Shown here: piece by piece, positions 33,372 to 42,423 of the stretch
Layout of the letters: each line of letters begins with the position of its first letter
Numbering within the stretch: the first letter of the stretch is position 1
Origin: Bog-1198 sp963727045
Lineage (GTDB): Bacteria; Pseudomonadota; Gammaproteobacteria; Steroidobacterales; Steroidobacteraceae
Length of the DNA: 64,000 nucleotides
Assembly: GCA_963727045.1 (NCBI GenBank)
Contig: CAVSES010000001.1
Coordinates: 1,054,001 to 1,118,000 of the forward strand
Direction of reading: 5' to 3'
Translations under genes and position numbers: made by a program
The notes under the pieces: generated by a model
The model's database searches: none
The model's input: the letters and a program-made list of their open reading frames with translations, nothing else
What the model was told of the DNA's origin: nothing

Positions 33372-35438
33372 TTACACAGAAAGCGCGGGGTCCCCCTCGA
33401 TGATCTCCTGGATCAGTTCCGGTCGCTTCCCCGCCGTCCATGCTTGCGCCGTATGGCAAACACGGTAGCGGAGCGGTCCACCATCAGGAGTCGTAGCGCG
33501 CGAGATCGGGCGAGGAATGCAAACAAACTCGGTTTGGAGCGAGTCGGGACCGGCCGATACCACGGCATACCCATGGCCACCCATATCGACAAACTTCAGA
33601 TGCGGTGCGTTATCCGGATTGCTGACTCGATGAGCCGCCGCGATATCGCCGGTACGCTCATACTCAAGCGCACTCTTGACCCCATGCTTCAATGTCAGGT
33701 TGATGGCCGACTGGAACTTGCCCGGCTCGCGCTCGCTCACGAACAGTGGACGCAGCGGATGCCCTATTAGCCCGTGCTCAAGGGCCTCGGCCATACCGAT
33801 CGCCGAGATCGAGCCACATATGAAAGCAACGCCCACCGGATCGAAAGCTTCAGGTGGCAGCGCCTTGGCCGCATATCCAGCCCAAAAGCTATGCCGGTCA
33901 CCTGAGACGATCGTGAAGCCGCTCACACCCTGATCGCGGACGAAATCATACAGTTCGGCCCGTTCATTGAGCGCACCGCTGAAGTCTCCCCCGCCAAAAC
34001 ACGCATAGCCCTTGCCAGGCCACGGGGTCGTTAGCCCCGCCGGCAAGTTCTGTGGATCGGCTCGCATGTCCAGCGTTCCGTTCGTGGCGCCCCAAACCTT
34101 CCACGTTGCTTTCGACGCCGCCAGCGTATGCTTGAGCCAAGCTTTCTGCTCGCGCCCAAGCACCGTCATCGGCGGATCGTTGCGCGCAAAATTCTGCACG
34201 CTCTTCCCACCGAGCCGGATGCTTTGCGGTGGGTTGCCGCCTGCGTAGGTATGTCCAGCGTCGAGGATTTGCATTGCCTCGAGCGGAAAGAACTCGGGAA
34301 ATGCCTCCAAGCTGAACGCATCGGCTTCGCTTCGCGAAGTCGGGTCTTCCATCGTATAGCTGTGGAAATCTGTCAGGATCAGCTCGACGTGACGACCGAA
34401 CCGCATTGCGCGATAGCCAGTCATACTCGCGATTGCCGTGCGATTATTAGGTTCGTCACCGAGGCCGTCCGCATCCAAGTGTATTATCGGCGCGTTTTTG
34501 ACGCGTGGCCCGTCAAATTTGTCCAGGCCAGGCCCTGAGGTCTTTCGCACCCGTGATGGAATATATTCCCACCACGCTTGATTGGCCGCGACTCGCAGTG
34601 CTTGAGCAGGCTCCGACTTACCGTCGTACTTGATGGTGCTCTGCCATCCTTGCCACGAGAATTCGTGGTTGTCGCCGATGCAGATGAACGGGAAGTATGC
34701 GCGGGCGTCCTGAATGTCCGGATCTTGAATCGTCGCGCGATAGACTGTCCGATAGCCGTCGACCGTTGTCGGCACGTGGAAGTTGTCGACCTTACGGGCG
34801 TCGGGTATGCGACCGATGTCGAACACCGTACGATCGTAGCGATGCGGCACTTCATCGGGGTATTCCACGACTTCGTAGATGAAATCTCCGAGATGCAAGA
34901 CGAACCCCAAGCGCTTATCGGGCGCGGCGCGCCGGTCCTCCCAAATCATCCGGCGATAGGCATTCTGTGTGCCTTCGTTCACGCTCTGGCACGAAACGAA
35001 AGCAAATCGAACCGATCGCGCATCCTCAACTTCCGGAGCCGTAATGGTTCGGCCGACTCGGCTGCCATTGCCTTCGGCATCAATGAAGCGATACCAGTAA
35101 ACAGTATGCGGCTTCAGGTTCCCAACGAGGACGCGCGTTGTCCAGTCCGATGCACCCGTTATCGTCGAGCGAGCGTGAGCGATAACGCGGTTGAAGCTTT
35201 CATCTTCTGCCACTTGGACGCTAAGGACCGCTTTGGCTCGTCCATCCCCGAAGGGGCGGCGCGTCCAAAGGATGACGCTCGAGGAATCCGGATCGCCTGA
35301 GGCAACGCCCTCGAAAAAAAGATCCCTCCGTTCCTTCCAAGTTTGGAGCGGTGCGAATGCAGCAGCGCGCGCCCATACGGCGGTAGCGCCGAGTGCGCTC
35401 GCAGAAAGCAGGAAAGCTCGGCGATTAAAGTGCGGCAT
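33372..35438 (-). CDS. PhoD-like alkaline phosphatase/phosphodiesterase
   Basis: A 688-residue protein with a Tat-type signal (FNRRAFLLSASALGATAVWA). A PhoD N-terminal beta domain (FFEGVASGDPDSSSVILWTR, HTVYWYRF) is followed by the metallophosphatase domain: FVSCQS, LHLGDFIYE, CIGDNHEFSWQG, LTDFHSYT and SGDRHSFWAGYA, which supply the Ca2+/Fe3+ ligands of PhoD enzymes. It should hydrolyse phosphate mono- or diesters outside the cytoplasm. Family members are usually 500-600 residues, so it is somewhat long. Monocistronic. Confidence 0.92.
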   Translation of the reverse strand: MPHFNRRAFLLSASALGATAVWARAAAFAPLQTWKERRDLFFEGVASGDPDSSSVILWTRRPFGDGRAKAVLSVQVAEDESFNRVIAHARSTITGASDWTTRVLVGNLKPHTVYWYRFIDAEGNGSRVGRTITAPEVEDARSVRFAFVSCQSVNEGTQNAYRRMIWEDRRAAPDKRLGFVLHLGDFIYEVVEYPDEVPHRYDRTVFDIGRIPDARKVDNFHVPTTVDGYRTVYRATIQDPDIQDARAYFPFICIGDNHEFSWQGWQSTIKYDGKSEPAQALRVAANQAWWEYIPSRVRKTSGPGLDKFDGPRVKNAPIIHLDADGLGDEPNNRTAIASMTGYRAMRFGRHVELILTDFHSYTMEDPTSRSEADAFSLEAFPEFFPLEAMQILDAGHTYAGGNPPQSIRLGGKSVQNFARNDPPMTVLGREQKAWLKHTLAASKATWKVWGATNGTLDMRADPQNLPAGLTTPWPGKGYACFGGGDFSGALNERAELYDFVRDQGVSGFTIVSGDRHSFWAGYAAKALPPEAFDPVGVAFICGSISAIGMAEALEHGLIGHPLRPLFVSEREPGKFQSAINLTLKHGVKSALEYERTGDIAAAHRVSNPDNAPHLKFVDMGGHGYAVVSAGPDSLQTEFVCIPRPISRATTPDGGPLRYRVCHTAQAWTAGKRPELIQEIIEGDPALSV

Positions 35439-35886
35439 AAGCGATCATAACACCGCCACTCGATTTGCTACGATGCCCAAGTCGCCCCGGCGGCGCGATC
35501 TTCACTATCTTTCCCCTGGCGACCCTCGTATTGCCGACGTTGCGCTTGTTGCTACTCCTTATGTCATCGAGGCGCACCGGCGTTAAATCGCCCGATGGTC
35601 TTGCTCAATGAGATTGTTGAGCGGGCAGCACAACATCTGTGCCGCCAGGCTCATGGTGAAAAGCGCCGCAGACTTCGATGTTCTGTTCCTGATCGTTTCC
35701 CTTCGGCATCACAACTGCTTACTGAAGAGAACGAGACCGACGTGCCCCAACCGGACATCACCGCGGAAATTATTTTCATCCGGCGCCCGGCGCTGCCGCG
35801 GCATTTTTTATTGCAGCCGGTGTCCGGGCGACGCCGAAAAGACGTTTCATTCAGTGGGGAATACCAATTAACCTGGCGGAGAGCCC
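35439..35886. other. Gene-free stretch before the envelope operon
   Basis: Upstream region shared by the divergent PhoD gene and the envelope lipoprotein operon, so it should contain both promoters. A 37-codon frame at 35473-35586 and longer frames to 35957 show no recognisable features. GGCGGAGAG just before 35887 is a plausible ribosome site for the lipoprotein. Confidence 0.4.
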
Positions 35887-37560
35887 GTGCGTACTCGCGT
35901 GCTATTTACGATTATCGTTGCACTGGCATCGGGATGCAGCAAGCGCCCCAATGCTGAGTCTGCCGCCCCGCCCTCGTCGCCATCCGCATCCTCGAGCCAT
36001 TCCACGGCAGCGCGGCCCGCGAACACGGCGGCGCGCCAGCTGAAGAAATCTGAATTGAGCGAGGCGGAACGCAGGTTCGGCGTCGCCCCGGTGCCGGACG
36101 CGACCGTGACCTACCAGCCTGACGTGATCATCGTCGGCGGCGGCGCCGCCGCCATCCGCTCCCAAGACCCGAACGGCTTCCGCTGGACCATCGACGCCGG
36201 TGCACCGCGCGCACGCGACCTCGTTCCGGGCAAGATCTTCTTCATGACGGGACGGGCCGTGGGACGCGTGCTCGATGTGCGCCCGCAGGGCGGCGACCTG
36301 ATCGTCACGGTGGGTCCTGTGACGCTCACCGAAGTCATCCGCGATGCCCACATCCACATTGTCGACATGCCCATTGATCTCGGAGAGGCGATAGCTTACA
36401 CCTCCACCGATCTGCCCGGCCAGGTGGTCAGGGCGGGAATGCCCCGCAGCAACGGGGGCGTGATGCCGGCGACCTTCGTCACCGATTCCGGCTGGTCGCT
36501 CTACCGGGTGCAACTGCCGGCCCGGACACCGGCAAAGCCGTCGGCCGGAACATCGGCGGGAGCATCGGCGGGAGCCTCGGCCCAGGCGCCCGGCCAAGGA
36601 ACGGGTCAAGCGCCTAATCAGTCGCCGGTCCAGACCCCGCCGCCACCGGCGGTCCCGGACGTGTCGGATCTCCTGCAGGACAAGAACTTCACGGTATCTC
36701 CGACCGTGAGCCAAAACGGCATCGGCATCAGCGTGAGCACCGATGCCAACGGCCTCAAGGTCTCGGCGGAAAGCATGGTACATCTGCTCACGCCCAAACT
36801 CGAAGTGCACCTGGACATCGACGACGGCGGCATCAGCCGCGCGTCGATCGAGCTCAAGGGTGCCGCGGGATTGAGCTGGACCTTCGCCGCCGGCAGCAAG
36901 GTGGGCATGAAGGGCAACGTCGACGTGATGCTGACGCCCGATACCGACTTCAGCATTCCGGTGGGCGGCATCGGACCGGTGCCCCTGGCTGTCACGGTAC
37001 GCCAGCGCTTCAAGCTCACCACCGCGCTCGGGGTGCGCGACAGCGTGCTGAAGGCCCAAGGCGACTACACCTTCACCGGCGGCTTCCAGGTGGGCTACTT
37101 CAACAAGGCGTGGAACGTGGCCGGCCCGATCGGCTTTGCCACCCAGCAAAGCATGACTCGCACCGGCACCGGGATTTCCATGGGCGCGACCGGCCTGACG
37201 CTCGCGAATCAGGTGCGCGTCATCGCCGGCATCGGCACCCACGGCTTCGCCGCCGGACCGTATTTTTCCTTCACCACAGCCGTCGGCGCATTTCGAACGT
37301 CGAGCATCGGTATGCTCGCCTGCAACGGCGCGACGCTCGACATCAAGCTGAATGGCGGCGTCGGCTACCTGATTCCGAAATCCATCGTCAATCTGATCAA
37401 CTCGGTGCTGCGGGCGCTCAACATCCGGTATGCGATCACCGGCGAAGGCGGCCTGGAGCCGCCCGAGCCGATCACCATCATCAATAAAACCAACCAGATC
37501 GGCGGCTGCAACCCTGTCGATGATTCGTCTGCGAAGGGGCATTTGAGTGGCCCGGTATAA
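35887..37560 (+). CDS. Lipoprotein with beta-rich domain, unknown function
   Basis: A 557-residue lipoprotein. The GTG start is followed by a short signal with lipobox LASGC (Cys about residue 17). A Ser/Ala/Pro-rich linker leads to a region starting near 65 (VPDATVTYQPDVIIVGGG), where Gly and beta-strand patterns dominate. A low-complexity AGTSAGASAGASAQA linker lies near 215. The C-terminal half (KLEVHLDIDDGGISRASIEL, GKMKGNVDVML-like repeats) looks beta-rich. I recognise no named domain. It is the first of four tightly packed plus-strand genes; the next gene starts 14 bases before this stop. Confidence 0.72.
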   Translation: MRTRVLFTIIVALASGCSKRPNAESAAPPSSPSASSSHSTAARPANTAARQLKKSELSEAERRFGVAPVPDATVTYQPDVIIVGGGAAAIRSQDPNGFRWTIDAGAPRARDLVPGKIFFMTGRAVGRVLDVRPQGGDLIVTVGPVTLTEVIRDAHIHIVDMPIDLGEAIAYTSTDLPGQVVRAGMPRSNGGVMPATFVTDSGWSLYRVQLPARTPAKPSAGTSAGASAGASAQAPGQGTGQAPNQSPVQTPPPPAVPDVSDLLQDKNFTVSPTVSQNGIGISVSTDANGLKVSAESMVHLLTPKLEVHLDIDDGGISRASIELKGAAGLSWTFAAGSKVGMKGNVDVMLTPDTDFSIPVGGIGPVPLAVTVRQRFKLTTALGVRDSVLKAQGDYTFTGGFQVGYFNKAWNVAGPIGFATQQSMTRTGTGISMGATGLTLANQVRVIAGIGTHGFAAGPYFSFTTAVGAFRTSSIGMLACNGATLDIKLNGGVGYLIPKSIVNLINSVLRALNIRYAITGEGGLEPPEPITIINKTNQIGGCNPVDDSSAKGHLSGPV

Positions 37561-39286
37561 GCGCGGCATTGTGGGCGACGCGACGGCCGGCGCGGCACGC
37601 GCCGGCGTATGGATCGCGGCGTGCGCGCTGGCCGCGGGGCAAGCTGGGTGCGGGGCGCCGCACACGGGTGCTGCATCGGCAACGGAGCGGTGGCCGGCGG
37701 CGGCGGGACCGGCATCAGCGGCGGTTTCGCCGGCGCCGGCGCTCAAGGGCTCGCCGCCTACCTCGGTGCGTGCCGTGAGCGCGGCAGCCGCAACCGGCAG
37801 GCGAGCTTGCACCTTCATCACGCGCGAGCAGATGGCGCAGCTCCTCGGCGCGCCCATCGGCACACCCATCGACACGCAAGAGGTCGGCTCGAGTTCGTGT
37901 GCCTATCCTCCCGGCGCTCCGGACAGCTACTCGCAGGCGGACATCGAGATCCGCTGGTCTGGCGCCAGCGCCACGCCCCTCGAGCAGCAACTGGCGCAAG
38001 CCTTCGGCGACAGCGACCCAGGAGAGCAGATCGCGCATGCGGTGCCGCTCGGCGATCGCGCGTTTTTCAGCCTCGAAGGGGTGCTCAGCATCCAGACGGG
38101 AAAGACCCGCATCACCGTCACACTGCCCATGCGGCCGGACTCGGAAGCGAGGGCCGTCGCCATCGGCAAAGCTCTGCTCGCGCAGATCGGCACAGCGCCC
38201 TCGGCGTCGGCCGCAGCCGCGGCACCGGCCGCCGGCGGCGTGCTCCCGGAGGGGCTGTCGTTGGGGGAGGAGTGCCCCACAGAAGTCGCCCATGCCGCCG
38301 CCGAGGAGGAGGCCGCGATCGTGCCGCTCAAGGCCGGCCTCACCTTGTCGAGCATCTGGACGCCGGGCAACGGCGCAGACCTCGAATGCCTGGAACAAGT
38401 CACGGCGGTCGACGACTTCAAAGTCGAGGTTACGGAAAGCTGCCCTGCCGCCGCCGACGGCGAGAACGTCACCCAGTATCGGCGGCTTTGCCAGATCGAC
38501 CTGCGCGATGCCTACGTCTATCGCACCGAGACGGCCGACAAACGCGTCGCTCCGCCCGTCTCTTCGCCGACCACCATGTTCAGCCTGTCTCGGCGCTCGC
38601 TGCGCGAGTTGAAAGCCGCCGGCCATACCCGTCACCGCTATGTGGAGATCAAAGATGCCTGGCGCGGGCGGGCGCAGCCCTTCGCGCGCAATTATGACGG
38701 CGCGCTGACGCGTCAAGCGGCCGGGGAATCCACGCGGATCCTCGTCAACGACACGCCCGTGGAACTGCCGACGCTCAGCGCCACCGCCTACCCGCACTCG
38801 ACTATCGAGACGAGCGCGCTGATCGTGGACGATGAGCGCTTTCCGCTCCTGCTCGACTATCAGCGGCCAGGCGAGGGATTCGGCGTGCGCTACACCAAGA
38901 TTTCTTATCCGGGCGACGGCAACCTCGAACGGCACCTGGCAGTCGACAAGCACGTCGATGTGCAGGGCATCTACTTCGATTCCGCCAGCGACCGGCTGCG
39001 TGCGGAATCTACTCCCGTGCTCGCCGAAATTGCCGCCGTGCTCAGCAAGAATGCGGAGTGGAAGCTGAGCATCCAGGGGCATACCGACAAGCTCGGTGCC
39101 GATGCCGACAACCTCGCGCTGTCACGCCTGCGCGCAGAGGCGGTCAAGTCGGCACTCGTCGGGCGTTACCAAATCGACGCCGACCGCCTGAGCACCGCGG
39201 GCTTCGGCGCGTCGCGGCCGCAAGCCGGCAACGACACGCCGGCCGGGCGTGCCAGAAACCGCCGCGTGGAATTGATCCGCCAGTGA
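37547..39286 (+). CDS. OmpA-C domain lipoprotein
   Basis: A 579-residue protein with a GTG start overlapping the upstream gene. The signal ends in a lipobox-like AGQAGC. Residues ~80-220 form a domain (RACTFITREQMAQLLGAPIG, SSCAYPPG) like the one in the small lipoprotein encoded next. The middle (PLKAGLTLSSIWTPG to RYTKISYPGD) matches the paralogue at 12916-14109. The C-terminal OmpA domain is complete (GIYFDSASDRLRAES, SIQGHTDKLG, NDTPAGRARNRRVEL), so it should anchor non-covalently to peptidoglycan. It is the second gene of the operon. Confidence 0.85.
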   Translation: MARYKRGIVGDATAGAARAGVWIAACALAAGQAGCGAPHTGAASATERWPAAAGPASAAVSPAPALKGSPPTSVRAVSAAAATGRRACTFITREQMAQLLGAPIGTPIDTQEVGSSSCAYPPGAPDSYSQADIEIRWSGASATPLEQQLAQAFGDSDPGEQIAHAVPLGDRAFFSLEGVLSIQTGKTRITVTLPMRPDSEARAVAIGKALLAQIGTAPSASAAAAAPAAGGVLPEGLSLGEECPTEVAHAAAEEEAAIVPLKAGLTLSSIWTPGNGADLECLEQVTAVDDFKVEVTESCPAAADGENVTQYRRLCQIDLRDAYVYRTETADKRVAPPVSSPTTMFSLSRRSLRELKAAGHTRHRYVEIKDAWRGRAQPFARNYDGALTRQAAGESTRILVNDTPVELPTLSATAYPHSTIETSALIVDDERFPLLLDYQRPGEGFGVRYTKISYPGDGNLERHLAVDKHVDVQGIYFDSASDRLRAESTPVLAEIAAVLSKNAEWKLSIQGHTDKLGADADNLALSRLRAEAVKSALVGRYQIDADRLSTAGFGASRPQAGNDTPAGRARNRRVELIRQ

Positions 39287-39324
39287 TGCCATCTCAAATG
39301 CCATCTCAACCTAAGGAGCCTGTC

Positions 39325-39864
39325 ATGAACCCTTGTCCCCTGTTGCTGGGCACTCGCGCCGGGGGTGCCGTGTTGATTGTGATGGCGGCGCTCGCGGGCT
39401 GCGGCGCCGCCAAGCCCCCGCCAGCGCAAGATACCGCAGCGGCGGACCAAGCGGCGGTCGCCGCCGCCATCGCCCGCGCGCAAAAGCCGGCGACGAAGGC
39501 CTGCGAGATGGTCACTGAAGCGGAGATGTCGAGCATCCTCGGCGTCGCGGTGACGGCGAAAGACCTCACGCACTCGAGCGGCGCGACCAACTGCAAGTGG
39601 TCGACACCGTCGGGTTTTCCGGCGGTGGAACTCGAGGTGGACTGGGGCGACGGCGAAGTGGCCATGCGCGCTGCTGCGATGATGAACAAGCGTGAGCCGG
39701 GCATCACGAGTCCCTACGATGGGTTGGGCGATCAAGCCATCGCCGTGGGACCGGCCCTCATGATCCAGACGGGCGAGGACTTGATGAAGATGGTGTTCAC
39801 CGGCGTCACCGACGCACCGGCGAAGGCCCAGAAAATCTTCACTGCCGCCAAGGCGAGGATGTGA
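39325..39864 (+). CDS. Small lipoprotein (DUF3558-like domain)
   Basis: A 179-residue protein from ATG 39325, preceded by TAAGGAG. The signal peptide ends in the lipobox LAGC. After an Ala-rich stretch comes the domain TKACEMVTEAEMSSILGVAV then GATNCKWSTPSG, with two cysteines likely paired in the periplasm. The same motif order occurs in residues 80-220 of the preceding OmpA lipoprotein, so the two probably derive from one domain family. Resemblance to DUF3558 is my reading and not certain. Third gene of the operon. Confidence 0.78.
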   Translation: MNPCPLLLGTRAGGAVLIVMAALAGCGAAKPPPAQDTAAADQAAVAAAIARAQKPATKACEMVTEAEMSSILGVAVTAKDLTHSSGATNCKWSTPSGFPAVELEVDWGDGEVAMRAAAMMNKREPGITSPYDGLGDQAIAVGPALMIQTGEDLMKMVFTGVTDAPAKAQKIFTAAKARM

Positions 39865-39868
39865 GGCG

Positions 39869-40036
39869 ATGCCCATCGCGAGCCGGCCCAGCATAACGTG
39901 GCCGCGCGAGCGCTGGGCGTGGGTGTCGATGGCGCTCGGCGCCGGCATCTTGTGGTTCAACTGCCAGTGGCTGTACTTCGGACGCTATCGCTACGCCGTG
40001 GACGGCCGTGAATACGAGGACGATCGGTTTCGTTAA
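39869..40036 (+). CDS. Small single-pass membrane protein (55 residues)
   Basis: ATG 39869, four bases after the previous stop, with GTGAGG just before it, encodes 55 residues. A basic N-terminus (MPIASRPSITWPRERW) leads to one hydrophobic helix (VSMALGAGILWFNCQWLYFG) and a charged, Tyr/Asp/Arg-rich tail. Tight spacing and an internal ribosome site make it a likely real fourth member of the envelope operon. No family recognised. Confidence 0.6.
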   Translation: MPIASRPSITWPRERWAWVSMALGAGILWFNCQWLYFGRYRYAVDGREYEDDRFR

Positions 40037-40079
40037 GGCTTTACGACCGCGATGGGGCGCCTGACCTCCATCGAGGCGC

Positions 40080-40362
40080 GTGCATCCGCTCGCGCTCGAA
40101 CGCTACTGCGAACGCGTGCTCTCCGAGATCGAGCGCGTGACACAATAGCGCCGAAAGCCCTCATCAGCGTTACCTCGATATCTTCAAGATCGTCGAGCGG
40201 TGTGACCGCGAAATCGCAAGCATCTTCAACAATCCAAAGCGCTCTAATGGTCTTGCAGTGCTGGCTCGCATTCGCGCAGCTGCCTTGCTCCCGGAGGATG
40301 AATTCTCCGGCTTGAGTCCGGAAACGCGCAGTGCTGTGAAATTGCTGCTGGGTGTCCGGTAG
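40080..40362 (+). pseudogene. Small conserved protein upstream of the ART-like gene, frameshifted
   Basis: Two reading frames together give one small helical protein. HPLALERYCERVLSEIERVT runs to TAG near 40146, then in another frame SPHQRYLDIFKIVERCDREI, ASIFNNPKRSNGLAVLARIR and EDEFSGLSPETRSAVKLLLG run to TAG at 40360. Its second part has clear coding character and ends only 9 bases before the next gene's ATG, so the pair was probably an operon. I have a vague impression of a widespread small-protein family but cannot name it. Sequencing error is an alternative to true decay. Confidence 0.65.
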
Positions 40363-40371
40363 GTATTCGGT

Positions 40372-41295
40372 ATGGCTACCCTCTCGCGATTTTCTACCTC
40401 CACTGTATTTGACCCGGGACGCCCCGTTCCTTGGCTGGCCGCGCAAGGTCCCTTGGCCTATTGCCCCGAGGAGCCGCCGCCGACAGATTACTTTTTCCAG
40501 TACACCTGGATTCTCCCGGGAATTTTCGACCCGAAAGTCAATTTGCGCGAGCACCGCTATTTCGGCAGTCCCCTCAAGAGCGACGCGCGCTTTCTCTTCG
40601 ACTTCTGGGGAAACGTCCGCAACGCGAATGGCGCAGCGCTGCAACAGTACTCTCAATGTGGTGTTTTCTCGGACATTGAAGTCAAGGCGCCGATGGCCGC
40701 CTGTCGCCATATCAAGAAGCTGTACGATACGGCGGGCTCTGTGCTGATCCAGCACGGCAGCTATCAATGGATTTCTGAGCAGGATCAACCCCACATAGAA
40801 CGCGGACAAGCCCTGCTCTATCGGGGTATAGCGGAGACCAAGGCGTTCCGTTGCTTGCAGTTCAGGCCTGAAGAACTTTCCGCTGTGAATCGCGACATCT
40901 GGCGAAAGTACCTGGGCGTCCAGGCGGCGATGCTGTCGGATTCGGTGCTGTCCTTCAACACTGCTCACGATCGGGTCAATCGCTCGGAGACCGGCGGTCT
41001 GCGTCACGCAACGTGGCTGGGCGACCAGATGGCCACCGCAGCGGGACTCGACATCAAATCCGCCGGTTTTGCCAATCAGCTTTGGTTCGCAGCCCAACAA
41101 TCGTATTCCCTGGATCCAGCCATGGGGACGCGGAAATTCGGTCCTCACTATGTTGTGCTGAAAACCCCGCTGAGCAACCTCCGCATCACGACATTCTTCG
41201 CGGGCGAGTCAGAGGTGAAGCTAGTCGATCCGAGCCAGGTCTCCGTGGTGGAGACCATTGGGTGTCAGGTGGAGCCGGTCCAAGCTATGCAGTGA
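40372..41295 (+). CDS. Candidate ADP-ribosyltransferase-fold protein
   Basis: A 307-residue protein without signal peptide or membrane segment. Three spaced motifs resemble the R-S-E class of ADP-ribosyltransferases: Arg in GQALLYRGIAETK, a Ser/Thr strand in DSVLSFNTAHDRV, and a Glu-x-Glu turn in FFAGESEVKLVDPSQVSVVE, matching the ExE(V)-x-L pattern near the end of such domains. The first ~130 residues look unrelated. It may be a toxin-like effector; function and target are inference. A small, now frameshifted gene ends 9 bases upstream and a DUF433/DUF5615 pair follows 300 bases downstream. Confidence 0.6.
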   Translation: MATLSRFSTSTVFDPGRPVPWLAAQGPLAYCPEEPPPTDYFFQYTWILPGIFDPKVNLREHRYFGSPLKSDARFLFDFWGNVRNANGAALQQYSQCGVFSDIEVKAPMAACRHIKKLYDTAGSVLIQHGSYQWISEQDQPHIERGQALLYRGIAETKAFRCLQFRPEELSAVNRDIWRKYLGVQAAMLSDSVLSFNTAHDRVNRSETGGLRHATWLGDQMATAAGLDIKSAGFANQLWFAAQQSYSLDPAMGTRKFGPHYVVLKTPLSNLRITTFFAGESEVKLVDPSQVSVVETIGCQVEPVQAMQ

Positions 41296-41604
41296 GAGCT
41301 GCAAGATGTCCAGTTTCCGGATTTCCGCGCGGTCATAAGCAGGCAATCCCTATCAATTCAATGGCTTACCGCGTGACGCCGTTGCAATCGGCGCCCTGAG
41401 GGTGCACTTGCGCCTATCACCACCGATGGTAATTGTCATCGGGAGGCCATAGAGTGATGACTCTCGCTGACGTTGCAGCCAAAGCCAAGGTGATTGCACG
41501 CATCGTTCAGCTCGCACCGGGACCTTGGCCAACCGCTTCGTCGTCGAATCCAAGAGCAATGACCGTTGCGGTAACATTGCACTACTTGAAGCCGGAGACG
41601 ACGG
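41296..41604. other. Gene-free stretch
   Basis: Lies between the ART-like gene and the DUF433 antitoxin. Short frames on both strands (for example minus-strand MTITIGGDRRKCTL near 41438) are not recognisable. It should contain the promoter of the DUF433/DUF5615 operon. Confidence 0.35.
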
Positions 41605-41835
41605 ATGGAACAGTTAAATCGCATCACCCAGCGCCCCGAAATCATGGGTGGGAGGGCCTGCATCCGTGGAATGCGGGTCACCGTCGGCATGATCGTCGGT
41701 CAGATCGGAGCCGGGCGTAGCATCGACGATCTCCTAGCAGAGTACCCATACTTAGAGCGCGAAGACATCCTGCAGGCGCTTCGGTATGCCGCGTGGCGAG
41801 CCGAGGAACGAGAGGTTGCGCTGGCCAAAGCGTGA
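41605..41835 (+). CDS. DUF433-family antitoxin
   Basis: A 76-residue DUF433 protein. LNRITQRPEIMGGRACIRG and RVTVGMIVGQIGAGRSIDDL are the family's core, followed by YPYLEREDILQALRYAAWRAEER. DUF433 proteins are winged-helix-type antitoxins paired with DUF5615 PIN-like toxins, as here. The toxin gene begins with GTG overlapping this stop (41832-41835). Confidence 0.9.
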   Translation: MEQLNRITQRPEIMGGRACIRGMRVTVGMIVGQIGAGRSIDDLLAEYPYLEREDILQALRYAAWRAEEREVALAKA

Positions 41836-42329
41836 AGCTACTCGTTGACATGAACCTGTCGCCGCATTGGGTAGATCGGCTGAATGCGGAAGATTTGCCG
41901 GCTATTCACTGGTCGACAGTTGGCCGCGTGGATGCTCCCGACGCCGAGATCATGGCATACGCCGCCACCCACGATTACGTCGTGGTGACGCATGACTTGG
42001 ATTTCAGCGCCATTCTCGCTGCGACCCAGGGGACGAAACCCAGTGTCGTGCAGATCCGCTCAGACAATCTGAGTCCAGCAGCCATTGGAGAGCCGCTGAT
42101 CGCGGCGTTACGACAAATGGCCGCCGAGCTAGCCGCAGGCGCGCTACTCACGGTCGACCCGGGTTACTCGAGTTCATTTGTTGCCGCTAGGCCCAGGGAA
42201 GCAGTGAACATGCCGCTCGCCGCTTATCAGACGCTCAGCTCCGTCTATGCCCGCGCTGGCCGGCACGCTGAGACCCGTTCGGGATTTCTTGCCCCTGCGG
42301 CAGTTGACGCCATGTGCAAACAATCCTGA
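41832..42329 (+). CDS. DUF5615 PIN-like toxin with C-terminal extension
   Basis: 165 residues from a GTG start that overlaps the antitoxin stop by 4 bases. The Mut7-C/PIN-like core is clear: KLLVDMNLSPHWVDRL, APDAEIMAYAATHDYVVVTH and DLDFSAILA, carrying the acidic residues expected for a nuclease. The family usually ends around residue 115, just after the TVDP segment. Here about 45 unrelated residues follow, suggesting that the original stop was lost through a rearrangement near 42165. Confidence 0.85.
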   Translation: MKLLVDMNLSPHWVDRLNAEDLPAIHWSTVGRVDAPDAEIMAYAATHDYVVVTHDLDFSAILAATQGTKPSVVQIRSDNLSPAAIGEPLIAALRQMAAELAAGALLTVDPGYSSSFVAARPREAVNMPLAAYQTLSSVYARAGRHAETRSGFLAPAAVDAMCKQS

Positions 42330-42423
42330 TGAATGGTCTGTATACCTGTGTCCCGTGCGAGGAATTCCTGCTAGCGCCAAGACCGGAACACCTCTCAGTT
42401 TGACTAAGCGCGCACAAACCAAT

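Noticed and set aside
35902..37875. 657-codon open frame on the minus strand
   Set aside because: Antisense to the lipoprotein and OmpA genes. Its composition (His/Arg/Asp-rich, no domain) is typical of the shadow frame of GC-rich coding DNA, and the plus strand has lipobox and OmpA motifs.
37715..39082. 455-codon minus-strand frame
   Set aside because: Shadow of the OmpA lipoprotein gene; no motifs, and the plus-strand protein is conserved in the 12.9-kb paralogue.
40033..41148. 371-codon minus-strand frame
   Set aside because: Antisense to the ART-like gene and to the small frameshifted gene; no recognisable motif, whereas the plus strand shows coding character.
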